DNA from: Guyanagaster necrorhizus
Taxonomy: Eukaryota > Basidiomycota > Agaricomycetes > Agaricales > Physalacriaceae
Assembly (NCBI RefSeq): GCF_019112545.1
Contig: NW_025064900.1
Span: 429,765-493,764 of the forward strand
Length of the DNA: 64,000 nucleotides
Direction of reading: 5' to 3'
The notes under the pieces are model-generated. The model was not told the DNA's origin and made no database searches. It worked only from the letters and a program-made list of their open reading frames with translations. A program made the translations under genes and the position numbers. Position 1 is the first letter of the stretch. Each line of letters starts with the position of its first letter. This document shows positions 22,274 through 33,668 of this stretch, piece after piece.

Positions 22274-22395
22274 GTATTTGTGTACGTCGGTATGCCTCCT
22301 CGTCTAAAGCGATCCAATGAAATAAGTTCTAGCATCGTAGTCTAACAAGGACAGATCCGCTGAATACGAGCAAAGTAATAATACATCTGCAGCAT

Positions 22396-25300
22396 TCAGC
22401 AACCTTCTTGCAGCAGCCGTATAACACTGTCGTCTGTTAAGAATTCATAGTGACCCCCCTTGACAAAAACAACCTGCGCGTCGGGAAGACACCGCTTTGC
22501 GCCCAAGTCCGCCCACATCTCCCTATCTTCATCGGCTACGCTCCTCACCGCCCCATCCGCCGCAACGACCACCGTTATCGGCGCCTTCACCGTCCTCATC
22601 CACTGCGCCATCAACTCCATCGAAGCCGCGCCGGTCTCGTCCGTGAACAAATCATAGACAAACTCGGCGATGGCGGTGAGGTATGCCTTTATAGTACCGA
22701 CTGATCTCCGTGAGATCTCATTGGCAGGCCCACCATTCCATGCATCCAAAAGGAGATTCTTCGAACGCCGGAGGGCGCTTCCATGCGTGTCCCGGTCCAT
22801 CATGCCCCCAATCGCAGACATGCCCGCGTTGAGCATCATCTTGATGTTCTCTGCCACCCTCGGGTCTGGGTTCCCAAACTTGTTTGCTGAGTACATGAAC
22901 ATCGCCGGAAAGTGATCAAGTATGACGGCCTGAACAACCTCATCTCCATTGTCCTCAAACAGTTTAGTAAGCACAACGAGGAGAACGCTCGATGCCGAGT
23001 ACGACGCTAAACGGTAGGGACCTATGGGCCGTTCCGATTTGATCTTGGCGAAATAGAAAGCTGCCATCTCGTGTAGGGAATTCAGGGGAGTATCGGGCGT
23101 CACGGTCATAGTCCAAACTGCAGTTCTAAACTTTTCAGCGAAGAATACGTATTCGAAATACAATCCTCCAGCGCCTACGATGACATCAGAAACCTAATGC
23201 CATTGCCGTGAGGGACGCTACTGACCATGGAGCATAATCAAAGGCGGCTCGCCTCCACGTTCTCGTAACTTGACTAGGCTTTGGCCCAAGTCAGGGACAG
23301 AATCGATTTCGGGATATCCTTCCTCATCGGCCTCGTCATTTCGGGTAGCTCCCAGCGAAGCACGTGCACCAACCATGATTCCGTGGACGAAAGCGCTCAT
23401 AGCGGCGATAGAAGGAAGATCAAAGACAAAATTATGCGGTAGAGCTCTGATGACGGCAACCGGTACTACTTTAGACTTGCGAATCGCACGAAGAAGTGAG
23501 TTTCGGATGGACGTTGCAGTAAGGCTAGATTTCAAAGATTTAGTATCTTGAAAGCCAAACGAAATGGCAGGATACCTATCACCTCCCGCTAAGAAAATAT
23601 TATCGGTGTCGCCTATATTCCGCTGGAAGACTGCAGTGACGATGTCCCTAACTATGGTCACGACATTCTTCAAAGTCCATAGCTGGGGGATAACGATGTC
23701 CGTCTCCGATGCTTCATCGACAGTCTTGTATAAAGACTCAATTTCTTGCTCGTACGCTTTCAAGACCGCCTTACGTCGAAGAGATCCTTTTACAGTGAAC
23801 TCGAAAGGCTTTGCCGGGTTTGCAACGATGATCATCTTCAAAGATAATCAGCAAATGATGCATGATGCTTGATGAATGACGAAGAAAGCCCCACCTCCTT
23901 GTAGATTCGAGAATGCTGAGGTGCCTGCTCATTGACTTTCGTGATAGTATCCCTGTAAGTTTCAATATGAGCGCAATTCAAGAAGAGCGAATGTGAGGGC
24001 TAACCAGATGCTAGTTCGGTATTCCGCAAGTCGCGTGGTATCATTCGGATCAAATGCTTCCTCTGGAGTGGGCAAAATGAGGACGCCCGGCTGGAATTTG
24101 GCACGACCAAACATCATGGCTGCCGCTATACGCTTATCCAGGACTAGGCCAGCCTCTTCATTCATCTGTGTTAGCATAGAGCGAAGTGCATCATTTCCTG
24201 CTCACCGATGGGGACAGGGTTTGTCTACAGAACATATTTAGCATGAGCGCTTAAAGTGTGATGAATCTCCTTACTTTCTCCTGTGGAACAATAGAATGAG
24301 ATACCATCAGAATGATAGAGATAAACGCAAAGGCTCACCCCCGTGCTATGCATAATTTGTTCATCTATGAACCGGCATGAGAATCTCACGGCAGATGATT
24401 GAAAGTATTGCTTCACCGGCACGCCCATAGACCTTGAATAATTTCCGGTTCGAAGGATGTAGTTGTACCAAATCCTTAGTGTCGAAGGCTTTTACTCCAT
24501 CAATTTCGGTGTCCAGGACCGCAGGCGAGTGTAACGGACCGTCCTAATGTCCGCGCTACACTGTTAGTTACTTGATGAGGCACCGCCGACACCGACCTAC
24601 CTTGACGTACAGACGGTAAATATCCTGCTCATCTGTTGGTACAAAAGCGACATCGACATTTCTCGCTACCTAGAAATGTGTTACAATTAATTACCAATTG
24701 TCAAGAACGTTGGGAGATGCTTACTTTCATCCACTCCCATCCTTCGACTGGAATACTGTCTATGTATTAGATAAATGGGGGTGTAGCAGGAAAGGAACAA
24801 TGCACGTACTAGCCCACAACATAGATACTGAAGATTCAGTACTACGATTGATATAAACATTCTACAGTCAATCAGAATATAAAACAATGCTCACAGTCCA
24901 TAGACAGTGAGTAGCAAGATACCATTTGCTACGAGAGTATCACCAGCTTCCTTCTCTAGAGGACCGCTACCATAAGCCTAAAGAGACATGAGTGGCAGCT
25001 ATTCGGTTGTGAGACGATGTCCTACAACTGCGGCGGTAGCCTTCAGAACCTCGACAGCCTGTCGATTGTGGGCCCATTCCTACAACACATGTTAGTTAAG
25101 CGGTCTGATATTCAATACCGGTATCATACCACCAAGAACGAAGGAATGGTGGCGACTATTGTTGTTCCGGTATTAATTATACTTGATAGAATGCGTTCCG
25201 CTGTCGGTATCACAGGCGGCTCTACTGGCGGGAAGCAGGCCATAATAGAACCCGTTGCGGTCTGCCGATGGATATGAATGATGTAAACCAGTAAATGAGA

Positions 25301-26221
25301 TCTAACACACGGAATCCGTGATAGAAACAAAGCCCATTGCGTCTGAAACGTAGTATCAGGGTTCTGGCAACCGAGGATACATATAAAATAGACACAAACG
25401 GTACATAGGAGCTGACTGGGATCCAAAAACTTGTCCACATAGGTCCACATCTCCATAATCTACCCAACGTTGAGTTTGAACAAAAGCCCAAATAAGAATA
25501 CACTTACATGGTCTCACAGCGTGCTGCAGCAAGTGCTTGTGCGTGGCATAGATAGGACCAGGAAAGCGCGTTGTCCCCGATGAATGCATAATGAACGCTG
25601 TTTGTGACCAATCAGGGTGCACAGGAGGAAGGGGTTCGCATGTCCCAGGTTTTGTAGAAAAGAGATCACTAAAGCAGGGCATTGGTATGGTCGTTATCTT
25701 ATCGCCACCTTCAGTCTCCCAGAATTGATGACAAACCGTGTCCGCCACTTTCTGCAACGACGGATCCTGGCTAACGATTAGATGCTTGGAGTCCGTGGAC
25801 TTGATCAAATGGGCAACGGCGGCTGCAGAGTTACGGGGTGATATGGGGAAAGGAATGAACCCAAGACGCATCAAGCCAGTGATTACCATGGCATAAGTGA
25901 TCGAATCTGGAGGAAACGTTCAGAGGCTTAAGGCGGCAAACGGACAGACTTACTAGTATTGGCCAAAATAGCGATGGAGACGGGAGCTTCGCGCTGGATG
26001 AACTTCTTGAAGTAGTGTCCGGCGGTATGGATGGCGGCGACGCCTTCTTCCCAGGAGATGGTACGAAATCCGCCATTGGCAAGGTCATCGTAGCGAAACA
26101 GTGTGTGCTTAGCGCTATGAATAGCATTGTAGTCGAATAATTCCGGAAATGTCAGTGACCCATCGAGCGGAGGAGCTTTGAAAGTTGGAGAGGAAACACC
26201 TTGGGGAGTTGGAAGTGACAT
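22396..26221 (-). CDS. A-T-TE (NRPS-like) synthetase: adenylation, carrier and thioesterase domains
   Basis: From the ATG at 26221 to the stop at 22396, about 19 exons join into roughly 960 residues. The adenylation domain shows IMHSSGTTRFPGPI (A3), GPLEKEAGDTL, VYGL with TESS (A5, across an intron), YGRA with DEQIMHSTG (A8) and KGSLRRKAVL (A10 with Lys). The carrier domain has GGD-SL, its phosphopantetheine Ser codon being split by a 53-nt intron near 23,530-23,580. The thioesterase has LIMLHG, a nucleophile elbow YSASS in place of GxSxG, LDHFP, and a catalytic His in GGHYEF. Size and order match basidiomycete A-T-TE synthetases such as those making atromentin-type quinones, but the substrate cannot be read by eye. 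Oddities: in A3 the usual G and K are R and G; one exon is 6 nt and another 19 nt. Two fragments of its 3' end occur nearby (copies J and K). Confidence 0.85.
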
Positions 26222-26556
26222 TATGAAGTTAACGCCAAGTTCTGACTCGCATTGAATTTGTATGATCTAGGTTTTCCGATGGTGTCAAGCCTGTCGACAT
26301 AATGGATGCGTGAATGTCGTATTCCCCGAGCGCCGGTATATCGCAGGCTGCCGCTTCGAGACTGAATACACAACAGTTTCCTTACTGGTGGCCTTCTTGA
26401 TCGACAGGCATGGAACCAACGTACACGGGCCGTCATCGTAAGCACATATGTATAAATTTCTAAATTCTCCCAGGTAATAAGACGACGGCAGTCATCATCC
26501 GAGGGGTGATGTAAACTGTACGTGAAATGTATCTGTAATTCGAGGGTAGATGACGC
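26222..26556. other. promoter region of the A-T-TE synthetase gene
   Basis: Sequence directly upstream of the ATG at 26221. The minus-strand frame here (to 26445) has no recognisable domain and is probably 5' UTR or promoter. Confidence 0.5.
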
Positions 26557-27009
26557 CTACATCAAATAGGGAATAAAGACGTACAGATATTGACACATAC
26601 TCAAAACTTTCGGACAGGTATGCAAGGTTCCTTCGTGCCCTCGGCTCTCCACCAATAATACCATTCCCTGAATCCCCGGCCGAGACTGCCAGTTATCCGT
26701 AATCATCTTCCTGGTTGACTCCGGTTGCAGAGTATGGGCGTCGTTTGTCAATAGGACCTTGCATGGCCTTGTACTGTCAAACAGGGACTGATACTCGAGA
26801 CTGCTTGCAGTAGAATCCTTCTCTCTTGAGGACGGGGAACAGAAGGAAAGGGTGATGTAATCGACACTGACACGTCTGAAGCAATCGAGGAACAGAAGCA
26901 AATAACGCGTCCCGGGGTTCCTTCCCGGCAAATCACCGGCAGCTCCGGTCATTTGTGTCTCGTAGGTCACTACTATTCTATGTCTATGTGATAGTGGATC
27001 ATAGTACAT
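26557..27009 (-). CDS. hypothetical 150-residue protein
   Basis: An uninterrupted minus-strand frame of 150 codons from an ATG at 27009 (MYYDPLSHRH), lying upstream of the synthetase gene on the same strand. No domain, signal peptide or membrane segment is recognised. It sits exactly at the edge of the CpG-rich part. It may be a lineage-specific gene, part of a larger spliced gene, or chance. I give it only because it is the longest clean frame between the synthetase and the repeat block. Confidence 0.25.
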   Translation of the reverse strand: MYYDPLSHRHRIVVTYETQMTGAAGDLPGRNPGTRYLLLFLDCFRRVSVDYITLSFCSPSSREKDSTASSLEYQSLFDSTRPCKVLLTNDAHTLQPESTRKMITDNWQSRPGIQGMVLLVESRGHEGTLHTCPKVLSMCQYLYVFIPYLM

Positions 27010-28584
27010 CGATAAATCCTACTCTGGATGACATATCTATTTTGGTATATATGGGACCTATTTGTTAAGCCATCAACTCAATGGGAATGAATTAGTGCGA
27101 AAGTTCAGACATGCTATCACATCTCAATTATAATCTCTCCACAAAGACATTAGTATGAATACTATGAAACAAATGGATTTGAATCCCAAGTCCCAGCCTG
27201 CTGACAGAATATCTGGTACCCTTAGGATGAATGGCTAAGGTATCCATTCCAGTTTAATATACATAGCTTGCTCCTAAGAGAATAACTGAAGGCAATCAAC
27301 CCAACTTCTTGAATGTTTCGATCTATATTATGAGTGACCTTCTCAAGAGCATGCAATAATTATCTTTACTTCCCCCCTTTCAGTCCTTTCCCAGCTACAG
27401 ACTACATCAATCACTTCACTCTCCTTGTCCATCAGATGCTAGTAATGTCAGTTGTGGAGAGTGGAGAGGGTGGAGGGCACCTGGAACCAGGCTGCTTTCT
27501 CAAGGATGAACTGAACTTGAAACAATTGGTCTGGTACACATTTTATGTCTCACAAATTTCCAAGAGCAGCTGCTGTTCACTGTCCTCACTTGCAACTTGT
27601 ATGGCTGCACTCATCTTGCATTGTTTCTTGAAGATCACCAGCTTTATAATTACTGCTTGCTTGCTCTTGTGACTTTGTTTCACCTACCTGGCTGGAATCA
27701 GCATCATATCCATGTCATCTTGGATTTCTCATTTTCTTCCCACTCTCATCATGATTCTCACCACAGGAATTTGTTTTCTTGCAGCTGCATTCCTTCCCAT
27801 CACTTTGATGGCTGGTTTTGTCACCTTTTTTGCAATGATGGGGCCTTCTCTTGAACCCAAAGAATTGGGATGCTTCTCCTTCTGTAGTATTTCTGACAGC
27901 CCTTGCTACATCTCTTGTGTTCACAGCCTTGTGTGTGGTCTATATGGACCACCTTCATACAAATTCAGCAAAAGCTATTAGTGTCTGTATCATGAAGCAA
28001 GTTAAAGGCAAATGGCCTGAAAATGCTGATATCTTTGTGGTAATGGTCAGTCCCTGGGGAAACTGCTGTTCTAGTAAGACACTGTATCTTGGTACTGCAG
28101 AACAGCTTTTTCAGTGCGATGTTGTAACAGATGATGGTCTAGAAAAAATGACAGACATGCATGGATCTTGCTTTAATCTGCTTTTTGATAGACTGGAGAT
28201 AATCCATTAATTTCATCAAAGGTTTGAACCAGCTTGCCTACCCACAGACAGTGTATAACACTCAGAGATGTATACCTCATTGATGCAGAGTCAGAAAAAA
28301 AATCTACACATGAGCTGAACCTACTCTCCAGCTGGAAGTCAAACCCAGCTTTCATGTGAACATCTCTGGCACTAAACATGATGACAGGCATATATGCTAA
28401 CTGACATACTAGCAGAGATGTATACTATAAAATAAGTTAACAGAATTTTCAGAGTTTTAGTACATCCTTTGAATGACTTATCTTCATATGGATTGTTAAG
28501 TCTGATTTACAAGACTGACATAGACTCACACTGCATGTTATATGGTCTAGAAGTGAATCAGTCAAGGTCCCATTCAAAAGAGAG
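27010..28584 (+). pseudogene. degenerate gene relic, possibly the N-terminal part of a cytochrome P450
   Basis: CpG falls away within this stretch. Plus-strand frames at about 27710-28200 give hydrophobic segments (SHFLPTLIMILTTGICFLAA, then VVFLTALATSLVFTALCVVY) followed by KQVKGKWPENADI. The order of membrane helices, a second hydrophobic segment, then a VKGKWPGN-like motif resembles the N-terminus of membrane-anchored basidiomycete P450s of the CYP63/CYP5037 type. No heme-binding motif is present before the repeat at 28589, and frames are shifted, so it is at best a truncated relic. 28210-28584 holds nothing I recognise. Confidence 0.35.
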
Positions 28585-30402
28585 ACAGTGACACACCCTC
28601 TCCATGTTCAGGCATGTAAAATTGCGAAAATCACGAATACATGGACTGCATTCCAGTCCAGTAAGCATGTAACAGAAAATAGGACTAGAGTGCACAGAAA
28701 CCTAGCTATCATAATGCTAAAACTGAAGTAACAATAAGCAGAGTGCATGGCCTAGTAATAGACTAATACCAGAGGGGTTAGGCTGCAGGTGAGGTCCCAG
28801 CACTTGGCCCTAAATGTGTCAATACTATTACAAGAGGACATGCTAAAAATAAAAAGACTACAATCAAAATATGATCAGCAATTCTGATCACATTGATTAA
28901 AGATACACAGCCATTGATGCACTGATGGGACATGCTTTAGAACAGAGAACTGAGACCCAAAGAAAGATATCTGAGTAAATGGGTATTGAATGGAGAAATA
29001 GAATGATGACAACAAAGTAATAAGTAGAGGAATATTACTCCAGGAATGAATAGTGCACATACTTATGGTGCCTTAGCATGCATAACACAGTGAGGGACTC
29101 CACATCATACCAAGAAATGGCATCTTTGGTGAGTCAGATAGAATGACTGGCTGGACACAGGGAAGCAGAACATAGCCATTGTGGCTGACTTCTGGCATAA
29201 GAGATAACCCTGAGAGTCTGGAACAGTTTACTGCTGTCAGAAATGTCATCAGGGAAATAAGAAAGTGAGCAGACCTGGTGAGGCCAGCTAGCTGATGTCA
29301 GCTAGCAAAGGAACAGCAGGCACAGTCCTTGCCTGAAAGAGAATAAGCATGATGACTGCAATATGCATGTGAATAATACCTGCAGGATCCAGCATAGAGT
29401 CCTGCACTTTGAGGATACCATAGTAGGATTGTATTAGTAAGTACCATAGTAGAGTATTTAAATACAGTATTGTATGAGTAGAGGACAAGTTTCCAACCCT
29501 CACAGTTGCAGTGTATTAGACACAGAAAGCCTTGCACTCTAAGCTCTGGATTTGTGTTAGTAACTTTGAGTGAGAGAATAAACATATTATTGAACATCCT
29601 TGAGAGAGCTGTGAGGACTAAGCAAGGCATTGAAGCTCATAAAGGACTTAAGCCCAGTTTGATAAGAGGTTTTGGATTACACTCTAACCTGAGAATAAGA
29701 GAATGGTGTCTGTAGGGCATCATCTTGAGTTTTTGAGGTATTTGTGATGCACAGTGCTACAGGTGGCAGAGGTTCAAACTCTTTGGCTTGATTAGTCTGT
29801 GCTTTTGTGTTATTTCCACAGATTAGCAGAGGTTCAAATCCTTTGGTCTGTCAGATAGTGTTTTATTGTGTTTTGTGTCTCTGGATCACATAGGTTTGAA
29901 TCCTGTGAGTCTACAATCAGTTTGGAAACTTGAAAACAGAGATCTGTGCTCTTTGGCACTTGTGGACATGTTTGTGATTGGTTTCTTTTGCTTAAAGTGT
30001 GAAGCTTTGAGTTGTGTATTGTGTGTGTTAAGGATTTTAAGTTGATCTGAGCTGTGCTTAGGACTTTTTGGAGAGTTTTGTGAGAGAGTTTTGATGTATT
30101 GTATTGAGCTGCAGTACCCTTTGCCTTGAGGCCTGGCAACACCTGTTGCCACCTCTTGTTCTGATAAAATAAAAAGCTTTGAGACTTAGAGAGACCTTAG
30201 ACTGTTGTAAGCATGCTATTACTGTTTGTGCACTGTGATCTCATTGAAGAGGACAATTATATTTGTTGATTGCTACTTTTATCACATTATAATCCTCTCA
30301 TGAACTAAGAGTTTTGTGTGTGTGTTGGTGTGAGTGTGGTCAGTGGATAACACTCTGCTATATCTGTTTTCACCTTGTATGCACTCAGATCCTCTTCAAC
30401 AG
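28585..30402 (+). repeat. LTR-like repeat, copy A, with ACAG target duplication
   Basis: The repeat proper is 28589-30398 (1810 bp), from TGACACACC to CTCTTCA, so it has TG...CA ends. It is flanked by ACAG on both sides (28585-28588 and 30399-30402). It is non-coding, with a TATA-like run (GTATTTAAATAC near 29455) and a poly(A)-signal-like AATAAAAAG near 30165, as expected of a retrotransposon LTR. Two other copies lie at 40147 and 48228. Three motifs near 29771, 29831 and 29893 resemble decayed tRNA B boxes (GGTTCAAATCC, GGTTTGAATCC). No internal retroelement region is attached, so a solo LTR is the best reading. Confidence 0.7.
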
Positions 30403-30565
30403 GAAAACCAGAAGTTACATCTGGGAGAGAAGATTTACTCTGAGTTTCCACACTGGAAATAGTCACAAGCAAATCAGTCTGGTAATCATTGCACCCTAAC
30501 AAGGACTTAAAGTAACACTCATGTCAGCAACCCTCTTGCAGCAGCTATAAGACACTATCATCTGT
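30403..30565 (-). pseudogene. synthetase 3'-end fragment, copy K (left half) and flank
   Basis: 30524-30565 matches the stop-codon side of the synthetase gene (22391-22432): CAGCAACC, CTTGCAGCAG, then ATCATCTG where the parent has GTCGTCTG. The sequence to its left (30480-30520) may match the 3' flank of the parent more weakly. The fragment is cut by the copia element at 30566 and resumes at 39934. The last five bases (ATCTG) are the left target duplication of that element. Confidence 0.75.
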
Positions 30566-30772
30566 GTTGGGATAGCAATCCTGAGCAAGTATGAGAATGT
30601 ACTTGAAGATATGATGCCAGTCAGTGGCAGCTGACTTGGATCATAATCTGGACTTATTTAGTATCTTGTAGAAAGATCTTGAAGTAATACAAAATTTATT
30701 TAAGTAGAATATCTCTCTCTTAAGAGGCTAATTCTAATCCTCTGTACATTACTCTGCTCTCTACTTATAACA
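30566..30772 (+). repeat. left LTR of copia-1
   Basis: 207 bp. It differs from the right LTR at about 18 positions by my count, 17 of them transitions. At three places one copy has TG and the other CA, implying an ancestral CG. Confidence 0.9.
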
Positions 30773-30855
30773 GGTTATAGGCCCTGGCCATAACTGAACT
30801 TACATTGCTACTCACTTTGCATCCTTTCATATCTTATGTACACACATAGAACCAT

Positions 30856-31620
30856 ATGGATAGCCAGTCTGTGTATAGAATCAACCTCCTTAAGGGTCCA
30901 GAAAATTATCTGATGTGGAAAATCAAGATGATCGATATTCTAACCAATTTAGGACTAATTGATTATGCAGATGAAAGCATTTCAGCCCCAGCAGACACAA
31001 CACTGGTGGCAGATTGGAAGAAGAGTGATAGGAAGGCTCTTTCAACAATAAGATTGCAGGTTTCTGATAGCCTGCTGGTATATATTGCTGGTTCAAAGAC
31101 TTCAGCAGAAGCCTGAAAAGCTCTGAAAGATATGTATGAGTCTAGGGGATCCATGGGAATTGTCTTTGTAAGAAGGAAATTCTTCAGAACTCTGTGCAAA
31201 GAAGGAGGAAATATAGAGGAGCATATTAGGACTTTGAGATCCTATCAGGAGGAGCTGGCATCTCTTAAGCAGAAAGTTGAGGAGAAGGACTTCTCTATTA
31301 CACTGCTTACATCACTTCTGAAATCATGGAATTCATTTATCTCATCAGTGGATACTGCTGACTTAAAAGATTCTTACAAGTTGATTTTCTGAATTCTTCA
31401 GGAAGACATCCAATTAAAGGAAAAGACTTCTGATTAGACCACAACACTTGCAGCACATGACAAGAAGTCTAATCCAAAAGTCACATGTTACAGATATGGG
31501 AAAACTGGTCATATCAGAACAAATTGCTCAAATGGGAAGAACAATTCCAGAAAGTCATGGAAAAAAAAGGGAAAGGGCCAGACCCAGGCACATATTGCCA
31601 AATTGGACTCAGAAGAAGAA
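30856..31620 (+). pseudogene. copia-1 gag remnant
   Basis: It starts MDSQSVYRINLLKGPENYLM and continues through the helical gag core (KALKDMYESRGSM, RTLRSYQEELASL) to a zinc-knuckle remnant CYRYGKTGHIRTNC, in which the second knuckle Cys is Tyr. Stops at several points are TGA or TAG. It would have encoded the capsid protein. Confidence 0.8.
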
Positions 31621-32950
31621 GACTATGTATTTTGTGCAACAGATGTCACACTTACCTCACTCTCAGGAGTATTATGGCTAGGGAACTCTGGCACCATGAG
31701 ATATATAGTCAAAAATAGATTGTATTTTTCTGACTATGCTGAAACTCCAGGACATGAAGTCATTGGTATAGGCAAATCTAAAGGCTTGGGAAGGAAAACT
31801 GTCAAGATTAAAATGGTTGAAGGAGAAAAGATCACTCAAGTCACACTAAAGGAGTGTATCCACTGCTCTGATGCACTATTCAATCTTATGTCAATAGGAC
31901 ATATTACAGATGCTGGATTTGAACTCAAATTCAAAGAGTCCAGAATAGATATTATCTCACCACATGGTAACATAATCAGCCATGAAGATAAAATATCAAA
32001 GCTGTACAGCCTTGACATCATTGTTCCAGAAATAATCCAGACCCATGCTATGAAATCAGCCTGATCATAGCAAAAGTGGCACAAAACATTAGGCCACTTA
32101 AATATAGGATCAGTAAAGAGACTATTTAGGAAGAAAATGATCAAGGGGATGGATATAGATGAGTCAGCTGAGCCTCAGACAGATTGCATAGCTTGCATAA
32201 ATGCCAAACATCATATTAAGCTATTTCCACAGGAAACTGAAAGAGACTATACTGAAATAGGGAAAATGATATTTTTGGATCTATGAAAGCTGGCTCAAAC
32301 TCAGGGTACCCATGGTGAAAGATATTACATAAGCTTCACAGATGGAAAATCCTGAAGAACAATGTTGTATTTTTTGAAGTCAAAGCAAGGTATGAAAATT
32401 CAAAAGAAGATCCAGCAGTATCAAAAATACATCAAAGTCTACAAAGAGAAGGATCTGAAGTTTATAAGGATTGACAATGGAAAGGAATATGTCAATGAAG
32501 AGGTAAAAGAATACCTTCAGGACAATGGCATACAGTTGAAATTGACTGCAGCATACTTCTTATCTTAAAATAGAGTTGCTGAGAGAATAAATTAGACTCT
32601 TGTGGAGCATGCACACACTATACTAGAAGAACATCACTTACTGAAGTTTCTATGGCCTGAGGCAGTGGCATATGCCACATACCTGAAGAACCAATCACTA
32701 ACCAGGGCTATCAAGAATGATCTAACCTCAGAAGAAATGTTTCAGAGCATGAAACCAGATATTTTGGCACTCCAGAAATTCAGAGTAAAGTGCTGAGTGT
32801 TGCAGCAAGACAACAAGAGGTCAAAACTGGACCCAAAGTCAAGGGAATTTATTTTCACAGGTCTTACAGATGAATTCAGGGCCTGGAGGTATTATAACTC
32901 TCAAACCAGACAGATTCAGATCTCAAGAAATGTTATATTCTCTGAAAGCA
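31621..32950 (+). pseudogene. copia-1 protease and integrase remnant
   Basis: The protease part includes SMSIGHITDAG-like sequence (LMSIGHITDAGFELKF) that joins protease to integrase. Next come the GAG-pre-integrase motif (WHKTLGHLNIGSVKRL, CIACINAKHH) and the integrase core with IRIDNGKEYVNEEVKEYL (the usual DNGxEF segment) and LKLTAAYFLS. Several TGA/TAA stops break the frame. Confidence 0.8.
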
Positions 32951-33668
32951 ATACTATATAGTCTTTCACCCTTTGTTGCTTGAGGAGGAGTCAGAGAGCA
33001 AAGTCAAGCAGACTCCAGATAGAAATGATGGCATTTCAGATGATTCTGTGGATGCTGGAAATGCTGAACCAAAAGGGGAAATAGCCTCTGATGTGTCATT
33101 TATCAAATCAAAGTTCCTAATATGGCATGAGAAAATGATCAAGCCATGTGACAAATCAGTCTGGATCACATCAAAGACTCAACTGAGTTATCAGACACTT
33201 CATAATCCAAGTGCACAAGCTGTGAAAACATCAGAATAACAGCATACCTCAGAAGAATCATCTTTGAAAGCCATAAATGTTGCAATAGACTATGCATGCA
33301 TTGGAGAAACTGCAGATAACCTTAGTGATGAGCTATTAAGCCTTGAAGATATTGCAGGATGACACAAGTACCTGATGTCAACCTTATATAAGCATAGACA
33401 GTTTTGTCCTGAGTCAACAGTCAATTGCCTTTAAGCAATTGACTGTCATACTCAGATAAGTAGTAGTCATATGTACCTCTGTCTTTAAGCAATTGACAGT
33501 TGTACTCAGTCTGGCCTATTATCCACTGCATAAAAGTAATCTGCCTGCAACAGATTATGGGCCCTATGCTTTAAGGCCTATGTTAAGTTTTTTTCTTCGC
33601 ATCTTGCTTGTGCCCTGCTATCTCTCCATCAGTCATTTCACTACTGAAATGATTTTACCACATACATC

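Noticed and set aside
22274..22395. Shared bidirectional promoter between rhamnosidase and synthetase
   Set aside because: The two genes converge here, so this is a shared 3' region.
33420..33510. CRISPR-like spaced repeats (CAATTG units)
   Set aside because: Only two or three units inside a retrotransposon LTR; this is LTR-internal duplication.
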